Assembly: GCA_045538755.1 (NCBI GenBank)
Contig: JAZQEC010000041.1
Location: 62,001 to 126,000 of the forward strand
Direction: 5' to 3'
Length of the DNA stretch: 64,000 nucleotides
Source: UBA1738 sp045538755
Lineage (GTDB): Bacteria; Bacillota; Clostridia; UBA1381
Within the stretch, counting starts at the first letter, position 1. Every line of letters begins with the position of its first letter. Under the pieces are notes generated by a model. It was not told the origin of the DNA. It was given only the letters and a program-made list of their open reading frames with translations, and did no database searches. A program made the translations under genes and the position numbers. This document shows, in pieces, positions 1-8,487 of this stretch.

Positions 1-1166
1 GCAGATACAGATGCACCCATACAGATTGTTGTATCAACACTTGCAAGAGGTGGGATTGCGCCCAAAGTGTAGCAGCCAATATCTCCTGACACTACAAGAC
101 CGAGCTTTTTAAGAACGTAGAATACACCTCTGTGCGGACAGCCGGGACAAAGTACAGGCGGACGAACTGGAATTGCTTCGCCGATTTCAGCCTGCTCAGG
201 AGCAGATGCGCCTAAAATTGCCTGTTTAATCATTGTAGGAGTGTATTCGCCTAAAAGTGTGAAAATATCTTTTCCTGAAACTTCGATGCCAAGCGCCTTA
301 CAATGTTCTTCAATTATCGGGTCAAGTTCTTCAATTACATACAGCTTATCAACCTTTTCTGCGAAATCACGGATAAGCTTTTCGGGCATAGGGTATACCA
401 TACCAAGCTTTAAGTAGCTTGCGTTTTCGCCGAGAGCTTCCTTTGCATACATATATGATATACCTGATGTAATAATACCGATTTTTGTATCATTGATTTC
501 AACTTTGTTAAAGTCGCTTGTTTCTGCAAACTCTTTGAGACTTGCAATTCTGTCTTCAACGACAACGTGACGTTTAACTGCATTTGCCGGCATCATAACG
601 TATTTGCCAATATTCTTTTCGTAAGGTTTTAATTCAATATCCTCACGGCTTCCGATTTCAACGAGACTTTGTGAATGAGAAACACGTGTTGAAAGGCGGA
701 TAAATACAGGAGTATCAAATTTTTCTGAAAGCTCAAATGCACGTCTGGTAAATTCTTTACATTCCTGTGAATCAGAAGGCTCAAGCATTGCAATTTTCGA
801 TGCCTTTGCATAGTGACGTGAATCCTGTTCGTTTTGTGATGAATGCATACCAGGGTCATCTGCAACACAGAATACTAAACCACCGTTTACGCCTGTGTAG
901 CTGACTGTGAAAACAGGGTCTGCCATTACGTTTAAGCCAACGTGCTTCATACATGACATACTTCTCGCGCCGCCAATAGAAGCACCGATTGCAACTTCTG
1001 CCGCAACCTTTTCGTTTGGTGACCACTCAGCGTAAATTTCTTCGTATTTTACTATATTTTCAGTTATTTCGGTGCTTGGTGTACCAGGATATGAGGCTAC
1101 AACTTTTACGCCTGCCTCATAAGCACCCTGTGCAACTGCTGCGTTGCCTAATAATAGTTTCTTCAT
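1..1166 (-). CDS. iorA: Indolepyruvate:ferredoxin oxidoreductase alpha subunit, C-terminus cut off by window edge
   Basis: The reading frame is open from ATG at 1166 to the window edge, giving about 388 residues of a protein usually near 580-600. It starts MKKLLLGNAAVAQGAYEAG, followed by the SYPGTPSTEI motif of the pyrimidine-binding domain. The far end carries CPGCPHRG and GDIGCYTLG, typical of the ThDP-binding domain of IorA. The missing part should hold the ferredoxin-type 4Fe-4S clusters. The family converts aryl-pyruvates and CoA to aryl-acetyl-CoA with ferredoxin, reversibly. It lies 17 bp downstream of an acyl-CoA ligase and shares its T-box leader. The AGAAAGGG ribosome site supports the start. 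iorB is presumably beyond the window. Confidence 0.93.
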   Translation of the reverse strand, partial: MKKLLLGNAAVAQGAYEAGVKVVASYPGTPSTEITENIVKYEEIYAEWSPNEKVAAEVAIGASIGGARSMSCMKHVGLNVMADPVFTVSYTGVNGGLVFCVADDPGMHSSQNEQDSRHYAKASKIAMLEPSDSQECKEFTRRAFELSEKFDTPVFIRLSTRVSHSQSLVEIGSREDIELKPYEKNIGKYVMMPANAVKRHVVVEDRIASLKEFAETSDFNKVEINDTKIGIITSGISYMYAKEALGENASYLKLGMVYPMPEKLIRDFAEKVDKLYVIEELDPIIEEHCKALGIEVSGKDIFTLLGEYTPTMIKQAILGASAPEQAEIGEAIPVRPPVLCPGCPHRGVFYVLKKLGLVVSGDIGCYTLGAIPPLASVDTTICMGASVS

Positions 1167-1183
1167 AGTTATACCCTTTCTGA

Positions 1184-2824
1184 TTATTGTTTAATTTCGT
1201 TTTCGTGTGCAACAACCGATTTAACGCCGTACATTTCACGTAGCTTCGGTTTTTCGATTTTTCCTGTCGGATTTCTTGGAACATCTGCAAAGATAATTTT
1301 TCTTGGTCTTTTGTATCTAGGCAGGTCATAGCAGAAATCTTCAAGTTCTTCTTCGGTAAGAGTCATATCCGGTTTAACTTCAATAACTGCTGCTGCGATT
1401 TCGCCAAGACGTGTATCGGGAAGACCGATAACGGCAACGTCCTTAATTTTATCATTTTTACGTAGGAAGTCCTCAATTTGAACAGGGTAGAGGTTTTCGC
1501 CGCCTGAAATAATAACGTCTTTCTTACGGTCGACAAGGAAAATGAAACCGTCTTCGTCTTCCTGCGCCATATCACCTGTAAAGAGCCAACCTTCTGATAA
1601 AACTTCAGCTGTTGCTTTTTCGTCCTTATAGTAACAATTCATAACACCAGGGCCTTTAACTGCAAGTTCTCCTACTTCACCTTTTTTAACAGTGTTTTTC
1701 TGCTCGTCAACAATTTTTACTTCCCAACCATATCCTGCTTTTCCGATTGCGCCAACCTTGTGAATATTTTCAACACCAAGATGAACGCATCCAGGTCCGA
1801 TTGATTCAGAAAGTCCGTAGTTAGTGTCATATTGGTGATTAGGGAAAATGGCTTTCCATCTGTTGATAAGACTTGGCGGAACAGGCTGTGCACCTATGTG
1901 CATAAGTCGCCACTGTGAAAGCTCATAATCATCAAGATTAATTTTCTTGCTGTCTATTGCATCCAAAATTTCCTGCGCCCAAGGAACTAAAAGCCACACG
2001 ATGGTACATTTTTCCTCAGAAATAGCCTTTAAAATCCATTCCGGCTCAACGCCCTTTAAAAGTACAGCCTTTCCGCCGACTAAAAAGCTTCCGAACCAGT
2101 GCATTTTTGCACCTGTATGATAAAGCGGTGGAATACAGAGGAAAACGTCATCCTTTGTTTGCGAGTGGTGGTTTTGCTCTGTCATAGCTGCGTGCATCAG
2201 GCTTTCGTGATTATGGATAATAGCTTTTGGAAAGCCTGTTGTACCTGATGAGAAGTAAATTGCAGCCTCATCGTTGTCTGTAAGCTTAATATCAGGAGCT
2301 TTTGATGAGCAGTATGTAACGAGTCTGTCATAGCTTTCTGCAAAGGTAGGACAGTCTTCGCCTGCATATAGCCACATTTTAACCTTTGGTATTCTTGCGC
2401 AGATTTCCTCAACACGTCCTGTGAATTCAGGACCAAAAATAATCACATCAGAATCGGAAAGATTTAAACAATACTTGATTTCATCTGCTGTATAGCGATA
2501 GTTTAAAGGTACAGCAAGAGCGCCTGTTTTCAAAATACCGAAATAAATAGGAAGCCATTCAAGGCAGTTCATTAATAAAATTGCAACCTTGTCGCCTTTC
2601 TTGATTCCACGTGAAAGAAGTAGGTTAGCAAATCGGTTAGCCTTTTTGTTAAAATCACTCCAGGTAATTTCCTTTCTGTAATCTTCATTAGGCTTTGCCT
2701 CAATAAGCGAATATTCTCTCCAGGTTGTACGTATTTGATTTTCAAGCTTGGGATTGATTTCTACCAAAGCCACATCGTTTGGATAAAAATCCGAATTTTT
2801 CTTTAAAATTTCGGTAATAGGCAT
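1184..2824 (-). CDS. AMP-forming acyl-/aryl-CoA ligase
   Basis: This 546-residue adenylate-forming enzyme activates a carboxylic acid to its CoA thioester via an acyl-AMP. Visible motifs are the P-loop SSGTTGFPKA (about residue 190), the YGLSES region, the GWLFTGD motif and the hinge/C-terminal part VDRKKDVIISGGENLYP, with the adenylation lysine in NPTGKIEK near the C-terminus. There is no signal peptide, so it is cytoplasmic. It is first in a two-gene operon with iorA, behind a Tyr-type T-box, which suggests an aryl-acetate-type substrate; that substrate is inferred from context, not from residues. The start has an AGAGGAGA ribosome site. Confidence 0.9.
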   Translation of the reverse strand: MPITEILKKNSDFYPNDVALVEINPKLENQIRTTWREYSLIEAKPNEDYRKEITWSDFNKKANRFANLLLSRGIKKGDKVAILLMNCLEWLPIYFGILKTGALAVPLNYRYTADEIKYCLNLSDSDVIIFGPEFTGRVEEICARIPKVKMWLYAGEDCPTFAESYDRLVTYCSSKAPDIKLTDNDEAAIYFSSGTTGFPKAIIHNHESLMHAAMTEQNHHSQTKDDVFLCIPPLYHTGAKMHWFGSFLVGGKAVLLKGVEPEWILKAISEEKCTIVWLLVPWAQEILDAIDSKKINLDDYELSQWRLMHIGAQPVPPSLINRWKAIFPNHQYDTNYGLSESIGPGCVHLGVENIHKVGAIGKAGYGWEVKIVDEQKNTVKKGEVGELAVKGPGVMNCYYKDEKATAEVLSEGWLFTGDMAQEDEDGFIFLVDRKKDVIISGGENLYPVQIEDFLRKNDKIKDVAVIGLPDTRLGEIAAAVIEVKPDMTLTEEELEDFCYDLPRYKRPRKIIFADVPRNPTGKIEKPKLREMYGVKSVVAHENEIKQ

Positions 2825-2866
2825 AATATGTATCTCCTCTAAAAATTATTACTTTTTATTTAAAAA

Positions 2867-2893
2867 CAAAAAAATCCTCTGCATATACAGAGG
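2867..2893 (-). terminator. T-box intrinsic terminator
   Basis: On the minus strand CCTCTG, a six-base loop and CAGAGG are followed by a run of T residues. This is the off-state structure of the T-box, 43 bp before the ligase start. Confidence 0.85.
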
Positions 2894-3112
2894 GCGAAAA
2901 CTTCGCGGTACCACCTCATTTTATCTGCGCCTCACAGCAAACAGACCTCATCGGGTAAAAATACTCCTGCACTTATAACGGGGTGCAACCGGTGTTTTTG
3001 GCACAGCTCACGAAAACGTAATTCACAAATATCCTTTCCATTGGCTTGCAGCAACCGCCAACTCTCTTGAAGGCTCCGGATACAGCTACTTCAAATTCGG
3101 TCATAGCTTTTA
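2867..3112 (-). promoter_or_regulatory. T-box riboswitch, specifier UAC (tyrosine)
   Basis: The T-box sequence TGAGGTGGTACCGCG lies at 2904-2918. Stem I shows the AGAGAG/GGCGGTTGCTGCAAGCC distal region, the AGTA half (5' side) and GAA half (3' side) of the loop-E motif, and then the specifier. Aligned to the glyQS pattern I remember (GAA, one base, specifier, purine), the triplet is UAC at 3018-3020, followed by G. The bulge UGGU in the T-box would pair with discriminator A, as in tRNA-Tyr. Terminator hairpin CCTCTG/CAGAGG plus a U tract follows at 2867-2893. Uncharged tRNA-Tyr should switch on the ligase-iorA operon. Confidence 0.92.
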
Positions 3113-3133
3113 AAAATATTTACTTATTTAAAT

Positions 3134-3161
3134 AGTATATCATAAATTATGAAAAAGTCAA
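3134..3161 (-). promoter_or_regulatory. Sigma-A promoter of the T-box operon
   Basis: TTGACT, 16 bp spacer, TATACT on the minus strand. The predicted start falls about 10-15 bases before the base of T-box stem I. Confidence 0.75.
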
Positions 3162-3235
3162 TATTTTTGTCGAAAATAAAATACAAGAAATTGTAAACCT
3201 AGAACTAAAGCTTATAAAATTTAAAAAAAAAGCTA

Positions 3236-3264
3236 TTGACATTATGATTTTAATATGTTATAAT
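3236..3264 (+). promoter_or_regulatory. Consensus sigma-A promoter of the leader peptide/leuA-like operon
   Basis: TTGACA, 17 bp spacer, TATAAT: a perfect consensus promoter. Its start near 3271 precedes the leader-peptide ribosome site by about 25 bases. It is divergent from the T-box promoter, with -35 boxes about 75 bp apart. Confidence 0.88.
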
Positions 3265-3309
3265 GAATAGCAAATTAAAAAACAAGACATTAATTTAGGA
3301 GTAATTGAT

Positions 3310-3408
3310 ATGTTAAAATCTAATATTTTCAATCTAATAAACCTCCTAAGCGCTATTCTATGCCTACTATCACTAAACGGTAAAAATAGCGCTATTTGTC
3401 GTGTTTGA
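3310..3408 (+). CDS. Leucine-rich 32-residue leader peptide (putative attenuation peptide)
   Basis: An ATG at 3310, nine bases after TTAGGAG, opens a 32-codon frame ending in TGA. Eight codons are Leu and four Ile. Codons 17-22 read CTA TGC CTA CTA TCA CTA, and six of the eight Leu codons are CTA, which looks uncommon in the neighbouring genes. The frame overlaps nested inverted repeats and is followed by an intrinsic terminator just before the LeuA-like gene. This is the architecture of ribosome-stalling attenuators such as enterobacterial leuL. Expression as a functional peptide is not implied. The TAGGAG ribosome site (3296-3301) can pair with CTCCTA (3343-3348) inside the frame. Confidence 0.75.
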   Translation: MLKSNIFNLINLLSAILCLLSLNGKNSAICRV

Positions 3409-3419
3409 TTGAAAATATT
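3322..3419 (+). repeat. Nested inverted repeats of the leader (attenuator stem)
   Basis: AATATTTTCAATC at 3322-3334 is perfectly complementary to 3407-3419. Inside it, AGCGCTATT at 3349-3357 is perfectly complementary to 3385-3393. The CTA codon cluster (3358-3375) lies in the loop, so a ribosome stalled there would melt the stem. The freed 3' arm (TGAAAAT, 3410-3416) could then pair with ATTTTCA (3444-3450), which touches the base of the terminator. That last pairing is short and AT-rich. Confidence 0.7.
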
Positions 3420-3448
3420 TATAAACCTAAAAAGGATATTAAAATTTT

Positions 3449-3490
3449 CAGGAATTTGCGACCGTAGCGGTAGTGAATTCCTGTTTTTTT
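3449..3490 (+). terminator. Attenuator/terminator before leuA-like gene
   Basis: CAGGAATT (3449-3456) pairs with AATTCCTG, with an inner ACCG/CGGT stem, followed by seven T residues. It ends 13 bases before the ribosome site of the LeuA-like gene, so it must be passed for operon expression. Confidence 0.88.
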
Positions 3491-3517
3491 AATCAATTTG
3501 CAAAAAGGAGAGATATT

Positions 3518-4906
3518 ATGCAAAAAGTAATGATTTCAGATGTTACATTAAGAGAAAGTGAAAAGGGTAATGTGCTAAGCTTTAAGGAGAAAATAGACAT
3601 TGCAAAAAAGCTTGACAGGCTAAATGTTGATGTTATTGAAACAGCACAAATAAAGAATACAAAAACAGATATTCTTTTCCTGCATACAATTTCACCGCTT
3701 ATTAAAAATAGCATAATTTCATGTCCTGTTGATTATTCGGAAGAAGGAATTGAAATAGCAGCGTCAGCACTTTTGGGTGCTGCGAAAAAGCGTCTGCACC
3801 TTATGGTTCCTACATCTGCTGTTCAAATGGAGTATCACTGTGGTAAAAAACCGGCAGCCGTACTTGAAATGATAGATGTACTTATCAAAAAGTGTGTGTC
3901 AGTTTGCAGCGATGTTGAATTTTCAGCACTTGATGCTTCAAGAAGCGAGCCTGAATTTTTATATGAGGCAATAAAAACTGCCATAGCATCGGGAGCAAAA
4001 ACCATAACTGTGTGTGACAGTGCAGGTGAAATGTTCCCTGACGAATTTAATACATTTATAAAGGATTTGTATTCAAATGTTCCTGAACTTAAAAATGTAA
4101 CACTCTCTGCCGAATGCAGTAATAAATTTGATATGGCAACAGCGTGTATGATATCTTCAATGAATGCGGGAGTACGACAGTTGAAGGCTGCTGTTTCAGA
4201 AGGAGATTATCCATCACTTACATCTGCTGCAAGAATTATGCAGATAAGAGGCGACTCGATAGGTGTAAAGTCATCAGTGAATTATACTGACCTTGAGCAT
4301 ACTGTTGAAAGAATGGGATTTTTAAATGGTAATAAAGCTGGTGGATATTCTATTGCTGAAGAAGACGAAAAAATCATTTTGAGTGATAAAGACGATATAA
4401 AAACGATTTCTGCAGTTATTGCGAAAATGGGCTATGACATTTCTGATGAAGATATTAAAAATGTTTATGAAGAATTTATAAAGGTTGCAAAGAAGAAAAA
4501 AGTGGGTAAAAAAGAGCTTGATGCGATTGTCGCAAGTACAGCACTTCAGGTTGCACCTACATATAAACTTAAGAATTATGTTATAAACAGCGGAAATGTT
4601 ATTAATGCATCCTGCGTAATGTCACTGGAAAAAGACGGAGCGGAGCTTCAGGGAATGAATGTTGGAGACGGCCCGATTGATGCAGCATTCCAGTGTATAG
4701 AAAAAATTGCCGGCAGACATTTCGAGCTTGACGATTTCCAGATTCAGTCGGTAACAGAAGGAAGAGAGGCAGTTGGTGCAACTGTTGTAAAACTCCGTTA
4801 TGAAGGTAAGCTTTATTCAGGACGTGGAGTTTCTACCGATATTGTTGAATCAAGTATTAACGCATATATAAATGCACTCAATAAAATTTGCTTCGAGGAG
4901 GTGTAA
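3518..4906 (+). CDS. LeuA-like protein: degenerate HMGL-type barrel plus LeuA regulatory domain
   Basis: The 462-residue protein has the layout of 2-isopropylmalate synthase: an N-terminal HMGL-like TIM barrel (about 1-270), a linker, and a C-terminal LeuA dimerisation/allosteric domain ending in SGRGVSTDIVESSINAY. The barrel looks catalytically impaired. The family's LRDGEQ-type motif reads TLRESEK, so the metal-binding Asp is Glu. The HxH metal motif (HPHND or HCHND) reads AECSN. The GERxGN loop reads SEGDYPS. The ATG at 3518, after AAAAAGGAGAG, is preferred to an upstream in-frame start that would lie inside the terminator. It may be a regulatory pseudoenzyme or act on another substrate. 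It heads an operon with a ligase fusion and ilvE. Confidence 0.82.
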   Translation: MQKVMISDVTLRESEKGNVLSFKEKIDIAKKLDRLNVDVIETAQIKNTKTDILFLHTISPLIKNSIISCPVDYSEEGIEIAASALLGAAKKRLHLMVPTSAVQMEYHCGKKPAAVLEMIDVLIKKCVSVCSDVEFSALDASRSEPEFLYEAIKTAIASGAKTITVCDSAGEMFPDEFNTFIKDLYSNVPELKNVTLSAECSNKFDMATACMISSMNAGVRQLKAAVSEGDYPSLTSAARIMQIRGDSIGVKSSVNYTDLEHTVERMGFLNGNKAGGYSIAEEDEKIILSDKDDIKTISAVIAKMGYDISDEDIKNVYEEFIKVAKKKKVGKKELDAIVASTALQVAPTYKLKNYVINSGNVINASCVMSLEKDGAELQGMNVGDGPIDAAFQCIEKIAGRHFELDDFQIQSVTEGREAVGATVVKLRYEGKLYSGRGVSTDIVESSINAYINALNKICFEEV

Positions 4907-4909
4907 CAG

Positions 4910-7378
4910 ATGAATTTGTCATTTTCAACTAACCGCTGGAGCGGTGTGGAGTTGGACGGATTTATTGACATCGCAAAGGAATATAAATTCAGGGGAATTG
5001 AAATTCATAATGTAAAGGAAATAAAGAATAATCCAACAGATGTTTATCATAAGTTAATTGAAAACCGCATTAAGATATCTTGTATTGATATGATATGCGA
5101 TATTTCAGCAGAAAATATGGACGATGCGTTTGCGGAATTTTCTGAATGTGTTGAGGTCGCAAAAGCACTGCATACTTCATACATAAGAATAAAGGCATCA
5201 GAAAATGAAGACAATGTAATAGATTTTATAAAAAAGGCATTGCCTGTTGCAGAAAAAAATGGTATCATAATGCTTGTTGAGACTGTTGGCATCTATGCTG
5301 ATACAAAAAAACTGGCAGAACTTTTAAATACATTCGCCTGTGATAACCTTGCGGCACTATGGGATTTGCATTATCCGTACCGTGAGTATGGTGAAAAACC
5401 GGAAGAAACAATCAAAAATCTGGGTGCATATATTCGTCATATTCATATAAAAGACTCGGATGGCGAAAATTCATATAGCTTAGTTGGTGAAGGTTCACTT
5501 CCTATTGCGGATGTTATGAATGCACTTCGCTCGGTAAACTATAATGAGTTCATATCTATCGAATGGGACCCGAACTGGGATAGCGATATTTCAGATATGG
5601 ACATAATTTTTCCGCACTTTGTAAGCTATATGGCACGTTTTGAAAACTTATCAAGAGCAAAGCAGACGTTATATGAAAACAAGAGTGGGACGGGTAAATT
5701 TGTTTGGAAGAAGGACGCACTTATCGAAAAGACCTTTTCTCAGGTTTTAGATACAATGGTTGAGCAGTTTCCTGACCAGCTTGCGTTTAAGTACACGACA
5801 CTTGACTATACAAGAACGTATTCGCAGTTCCGTGATGATGTTGACGATTTCTGTCGTGCGCTGATTTCACTCGGCGTTAAAGCAGGAAGTCACGTTGCAG
5901 TATGGGCAACAAACGTGCCGGAATGGTATATTGCGTTCTGGGCAGCAACAAAAATTGGTGCGGTTTTGGTTACTGTTAATACGGCATATAAAATTGCAGA
6001 GGCTGAATACCTTTTAAAGCAGTCTGACACACATACACTTATCCTTATTGACAGCTATCGTGACTCTAAGTACAGCAAAATTATTGCAGAGCTTTGTCCT
6101 GAACTTGAAACTACAAAAAAGGGCGAACCTCTTCATGCAAAAAGACTTCCGTTTTTGAGAAATGTAATTACAGTTGGATATGAGCAAAAAGGCTGTCTTA
6201 CATGGGAAGAAGCGCTTGCAAGAGCATCACGTGTTCCTATTGAAGAAGTTCATCGTATGGCGGCGGCTGTTGATATTCATGATGTCTGCAATATGCAGTA
6301 CACATCAGGAACAACAGGCTTCCCAAAAGGTGTTATGCTTACTCACTATAATGTAGTAAATAACGGAAAATGTATTGGTGACCGTATGGATTTATCAACG
6401 GCTGACCGTATGATGGTGCAAGTGCCGATGTTCCATTGTTTTGGAATGGTGCTTGCGATGACGGCAACAATGACACATGGCGGAACACTTCTGCCGCTGC
6501 CGTATTTTACACCAAAGCCGGCACTTGCCTGTATAAATCAGGAGAGAATTACAGCTTTTCACGGTGTGCCGACAATGTTTATTGCGATGCTTTCGCATCC
6601 TGATTTTGAAAAGACTGATTTTTCATATATGAGAACGGGAATTATGGCAGGTTCTCCTTGTCCTATTTCAGCGATGAACGATGTTGTGAATAAAATGAAT
6701 ATGAAGGAAATCACTATTGTTTACGGTCAGACAGAAGCATCGCCGGGCTGTACAATGAGCAGTACCGATGACTCGATTGAAGTGCGTGTGGCAACTGTCG
6801 GAAGGGCCCTGCCTGAAATTGAATGTAAAATCATTGACCCTGAAACGGGCGAGGATTTGCCGGACAACGTAACAGGTGAGTTTGTGGCAAGAGGATATAA
6901 TATAATGAAGGGCTACTACAAAATGCCTGTTGAAACTGAAAATACTATTGACAAAGACGGATGGCTCCATACAGGAGACCTTGCCCTTAGAACGCCCGAA
7001 GGCAACTACTGTATTACAGGAAGACTTAAAGATATGATTATCCGAGGCGGTGAAAATATTTATCCAAAAGAAATTGAGGAGTTTATTTATACTCACCAAA
7101 AGGTTAAAGATGTTCAGGTTATCGGTGTTCCTGATGAACAGTATGGCGAGGAAATAATGGCGTGCATCATTTTAAAAGACGGTGAAGATATGACCGTAGA
7201 TGAAATGAAGCAGTATATTAGAGACCATATGGCAAAACACAAAGTTCCGAAATATATCGACTTTGTTGACGCTTTCCCTATGAATGCCGCAGGAAAAATT
7301 TTGAAGTTCAAAATGCGTGAAGATGCTGTTAAAAAGCTTGGAATTAAGAAAATTGACGGTATCGTAACAAAAGACTAA
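4910..7378 (+). CDS. Fusion: sugar-isomerase-like TIM barrel + AMP-forming acyl-CoA ligase
   Basis: One continuous 822-residue frame joins two enzymes. Residues 1 to about 260 resemble the xylose-isomerase-like/AP-endonuclease-2 TIM barrel (starts SFSTNRWSG; motifs LVETVG, ALWDLHYP, IRHIHIKD, FISIEWDP carry likely metal-ligand Glu/Asp/His). From about residue 285 it is an acyl-CoA ligase with TSGTTGFPKGVM (about 463), YGQTEASPG, DGWLHTGDLA, GRLKDMIIRGGENIYP and the C-terminal lysine in AAGKILKFKM. It begins 3 bp after the LeuA-like stop with GAGGAGGTG as ribosome site, so it is co-translated. The substrate is unknown. Coupling of a barrel lyase/isomerase to CoA activation is inferred from the fusion. 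Confidence 0.88.
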   Translation: MNLSFSTNRWSGVELDGFIDIAKEYKFRGIEIHNVKEIKNNPTDVYHKLIENRIKISCIDMICDISAENMDDAFAEFSECVEVAKALHTSYIRIKASENEDNVIDFIKKALPVAEKNGIIMLVETVGIYADTKKLAELLNTFACDNLAALWDLHYPYREYGEKPEETIKNLGAYIRHIHIKDSDGENSYSLVGEGSLPIADVMNALRSVNYNEFISIEWDPNWDSDISDMDIIFPHFVSYMARFENLSRAKQTLYENKSGTGKFVWKKDALIEKTFSQVLDTMVEQFPDQLAFKYTTLDYTRTYSQFRDDVDDFCRALISLGVKAGSHVAVWATNVPEWYIAFWAATKIGAVLVTVNTAYKIAEAEYLLKQSDTHTLILIDSYRDSKYSKIIAELCPELETTKKGEPLHAKRLPFLRNVITVGYEQKGCLTWEEALARASRVPIEEVHRMAAAVDIHDVCNMQYTSGTTGFPKGVMLTHYNVVNNGKCIGDRMDLSTADRMMVQVPMFHCFGMVLAMTATMTHGGTLLPLPYFTPKPALACINQERITAFHGVPTMFIAMLSHPDFEKTDFSYMRTGIMAGSPCPISAMNDVVNKMNMKEITIVYGQTEASPGCTMSSTDDSIEVRVATVGRALPEIECKIIDPETGEDLPDNVTGEFVARGYNIMKGYYKMPVETENTIDKDGWLHTGDLALRTPEGNYCITGRLKDMIIRGGENIYPKEIEEFIYTHQKVKDVQVIGVPDEQYGEEIMACIILKDGEDMTVDEMKQYIRDHMAKHKVPKYIDFVDAFPMNAAGKILKFKMREDAVKKLGIKKIDGIVTKD

Positions 7379-7409
7379 TAAAATATTTTATATAAAAGGA
7401 GAAAATAAA

Positions 7410-8474
7410 ATGGATATCAAGATTACTAAAACACAAAGCCCGAAGGCAAAGCCACAGGGAAAACTGGGATTTGGAAAAGTTTTTACTGACCATATGTTCA
7501 TTATGAACTACACAGAAGGTAAGGGCTGGCATGATGCAAGAATTGAGCCATATCATCCAATTACCCTTGATCCTTCTGCAATGGTTTTCCATTACGGTCA
7601 GGAGATGTTTGAAGGCTTAAAAGCATATAAAGGCAAAGATGGCAAGGCAAGACTTTTCCGTCCTGATATGAATGCAAAGAGAACAAATGCAACTAATAAG
7701 AGACTTTGTATACCTGAGCTTCCTGAAGAAGATTTTGTTGAAGCTGTAAGAGCTATTGTAGAGGTTGATCAGGACTGGATTCCTGAAGAAGACGGAACAT
7801 CGCTTTACATCAGACCTTTCATTATTGCAACGGACGAATTTTTGGGTGTTGCACCAAGTAAAACATATCTTTTCATTATCATTTTGTCGCCAAGCGGTGC
7901 CTACTATGAAAGTGGACTTGCTCCTGTTGGAATTTGGATTGAGGATGACTACGTAAGAGCTGTTCGTGGCGGTATGGGATTCGCAAAAACAGGCGGAAAC
8001 TATGCAGCAAGTCTTGCTGCACAAGTAAAAGCTCATGATGACGGATATTCACAGGTTCTCTGGCTTGACGGTGTTGAAAGAAAGTACATCGAAGAAGTTG
8101 GTGCTATGAACATTTTCTTTAAAATTGACGGAAAGATTGTTACACCAATGCTTAACGGAAGTATTCTTCCTGGTATTACAAGAAACTCTGTAATTGAAGT
8201 TTGTAAGTCTTGGGGATATGAAGTTGAGGAAAGAAAAATCAGTGTTGACGAGCTTATTGCAGCACAAAAAGAGGGAAGACTAGAAGAATGCTTCGGTACA
8301 GGTACGGCTGCCGTTATTTCTCCTGTAGGGAAATTAAGATATAAAGATGACGTTATGATGATTAACGGCAATGAAATTGGAGAAGTAAGCCAGAAGCTCT
8401 ATGATACAATTACAGGAATTCAGTGGGGCAGGGTTGAAGATACATTCGGATGGACAATGAATGTAGAAAAGTAA
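7410..8474 (+). CDS. ilvE: Branched-chain amino acid aminotransferase
   Basis: The 354-residue fold-type IV PLP enzyme transfers amino groups between glutamate and the 2-oxo acids of Leu, Ile and Val. Motifs: YGQEMFEGLKAY near residue 68, RPFIIATD, the PLP lysine in GFAKTGGNYAAS near residue 195, and the substrate-loop GTGTAAVISPVG. Length is normal for the type II BCAT family. It is third in the leader-controlled operon, 31 bp after the ligase fusion, with AAAGGAGAA as ribosome site. Its presence supports a branched-chain amino-acid role for the operon and fits Leu-responsive attenuation. Confidence 0.95.
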   Translation: MDIKITKTQSPKAKPQGKLGFGKVFTDHMFIMNYTEGKGWHDARIEPYHPITLDPSAMVFHYGQEMFEGLKAYKGKDGKARLFRPDMNAKRTNATNKRLCIPELPEEDFVEAVRAIVEVDQDWIPEEDGTSLYIRPFIIATDEFLGVAPSKTYLFIIILSPSGAYYESGLAPVGIWIEDDYVRAVRGGMGFAKTGGNYAASLAAQVKAHDDGYSQVLWLDGVERKYIEEVGAMNIFFKIDGKIVTPMLNGSILPGITRNSVIEVCKSWGYEVEERKISVDELIAAQKEGRLEECFGTGTAAVISPVGKLRYKDDVMMINGNEIGEVSQKLYDTITGIQWGRVEDTFGWTMNVEK

Positions 8475-8487
8475 AGGACTTGATAAA

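Noticed and set aside
6668..7099. 143-codon frame opposite the CoA-ligase half of the fusion gene
   Set aside because: It lies entirely antisense to conserved ligase motifs, and I recognise no protein family in it.
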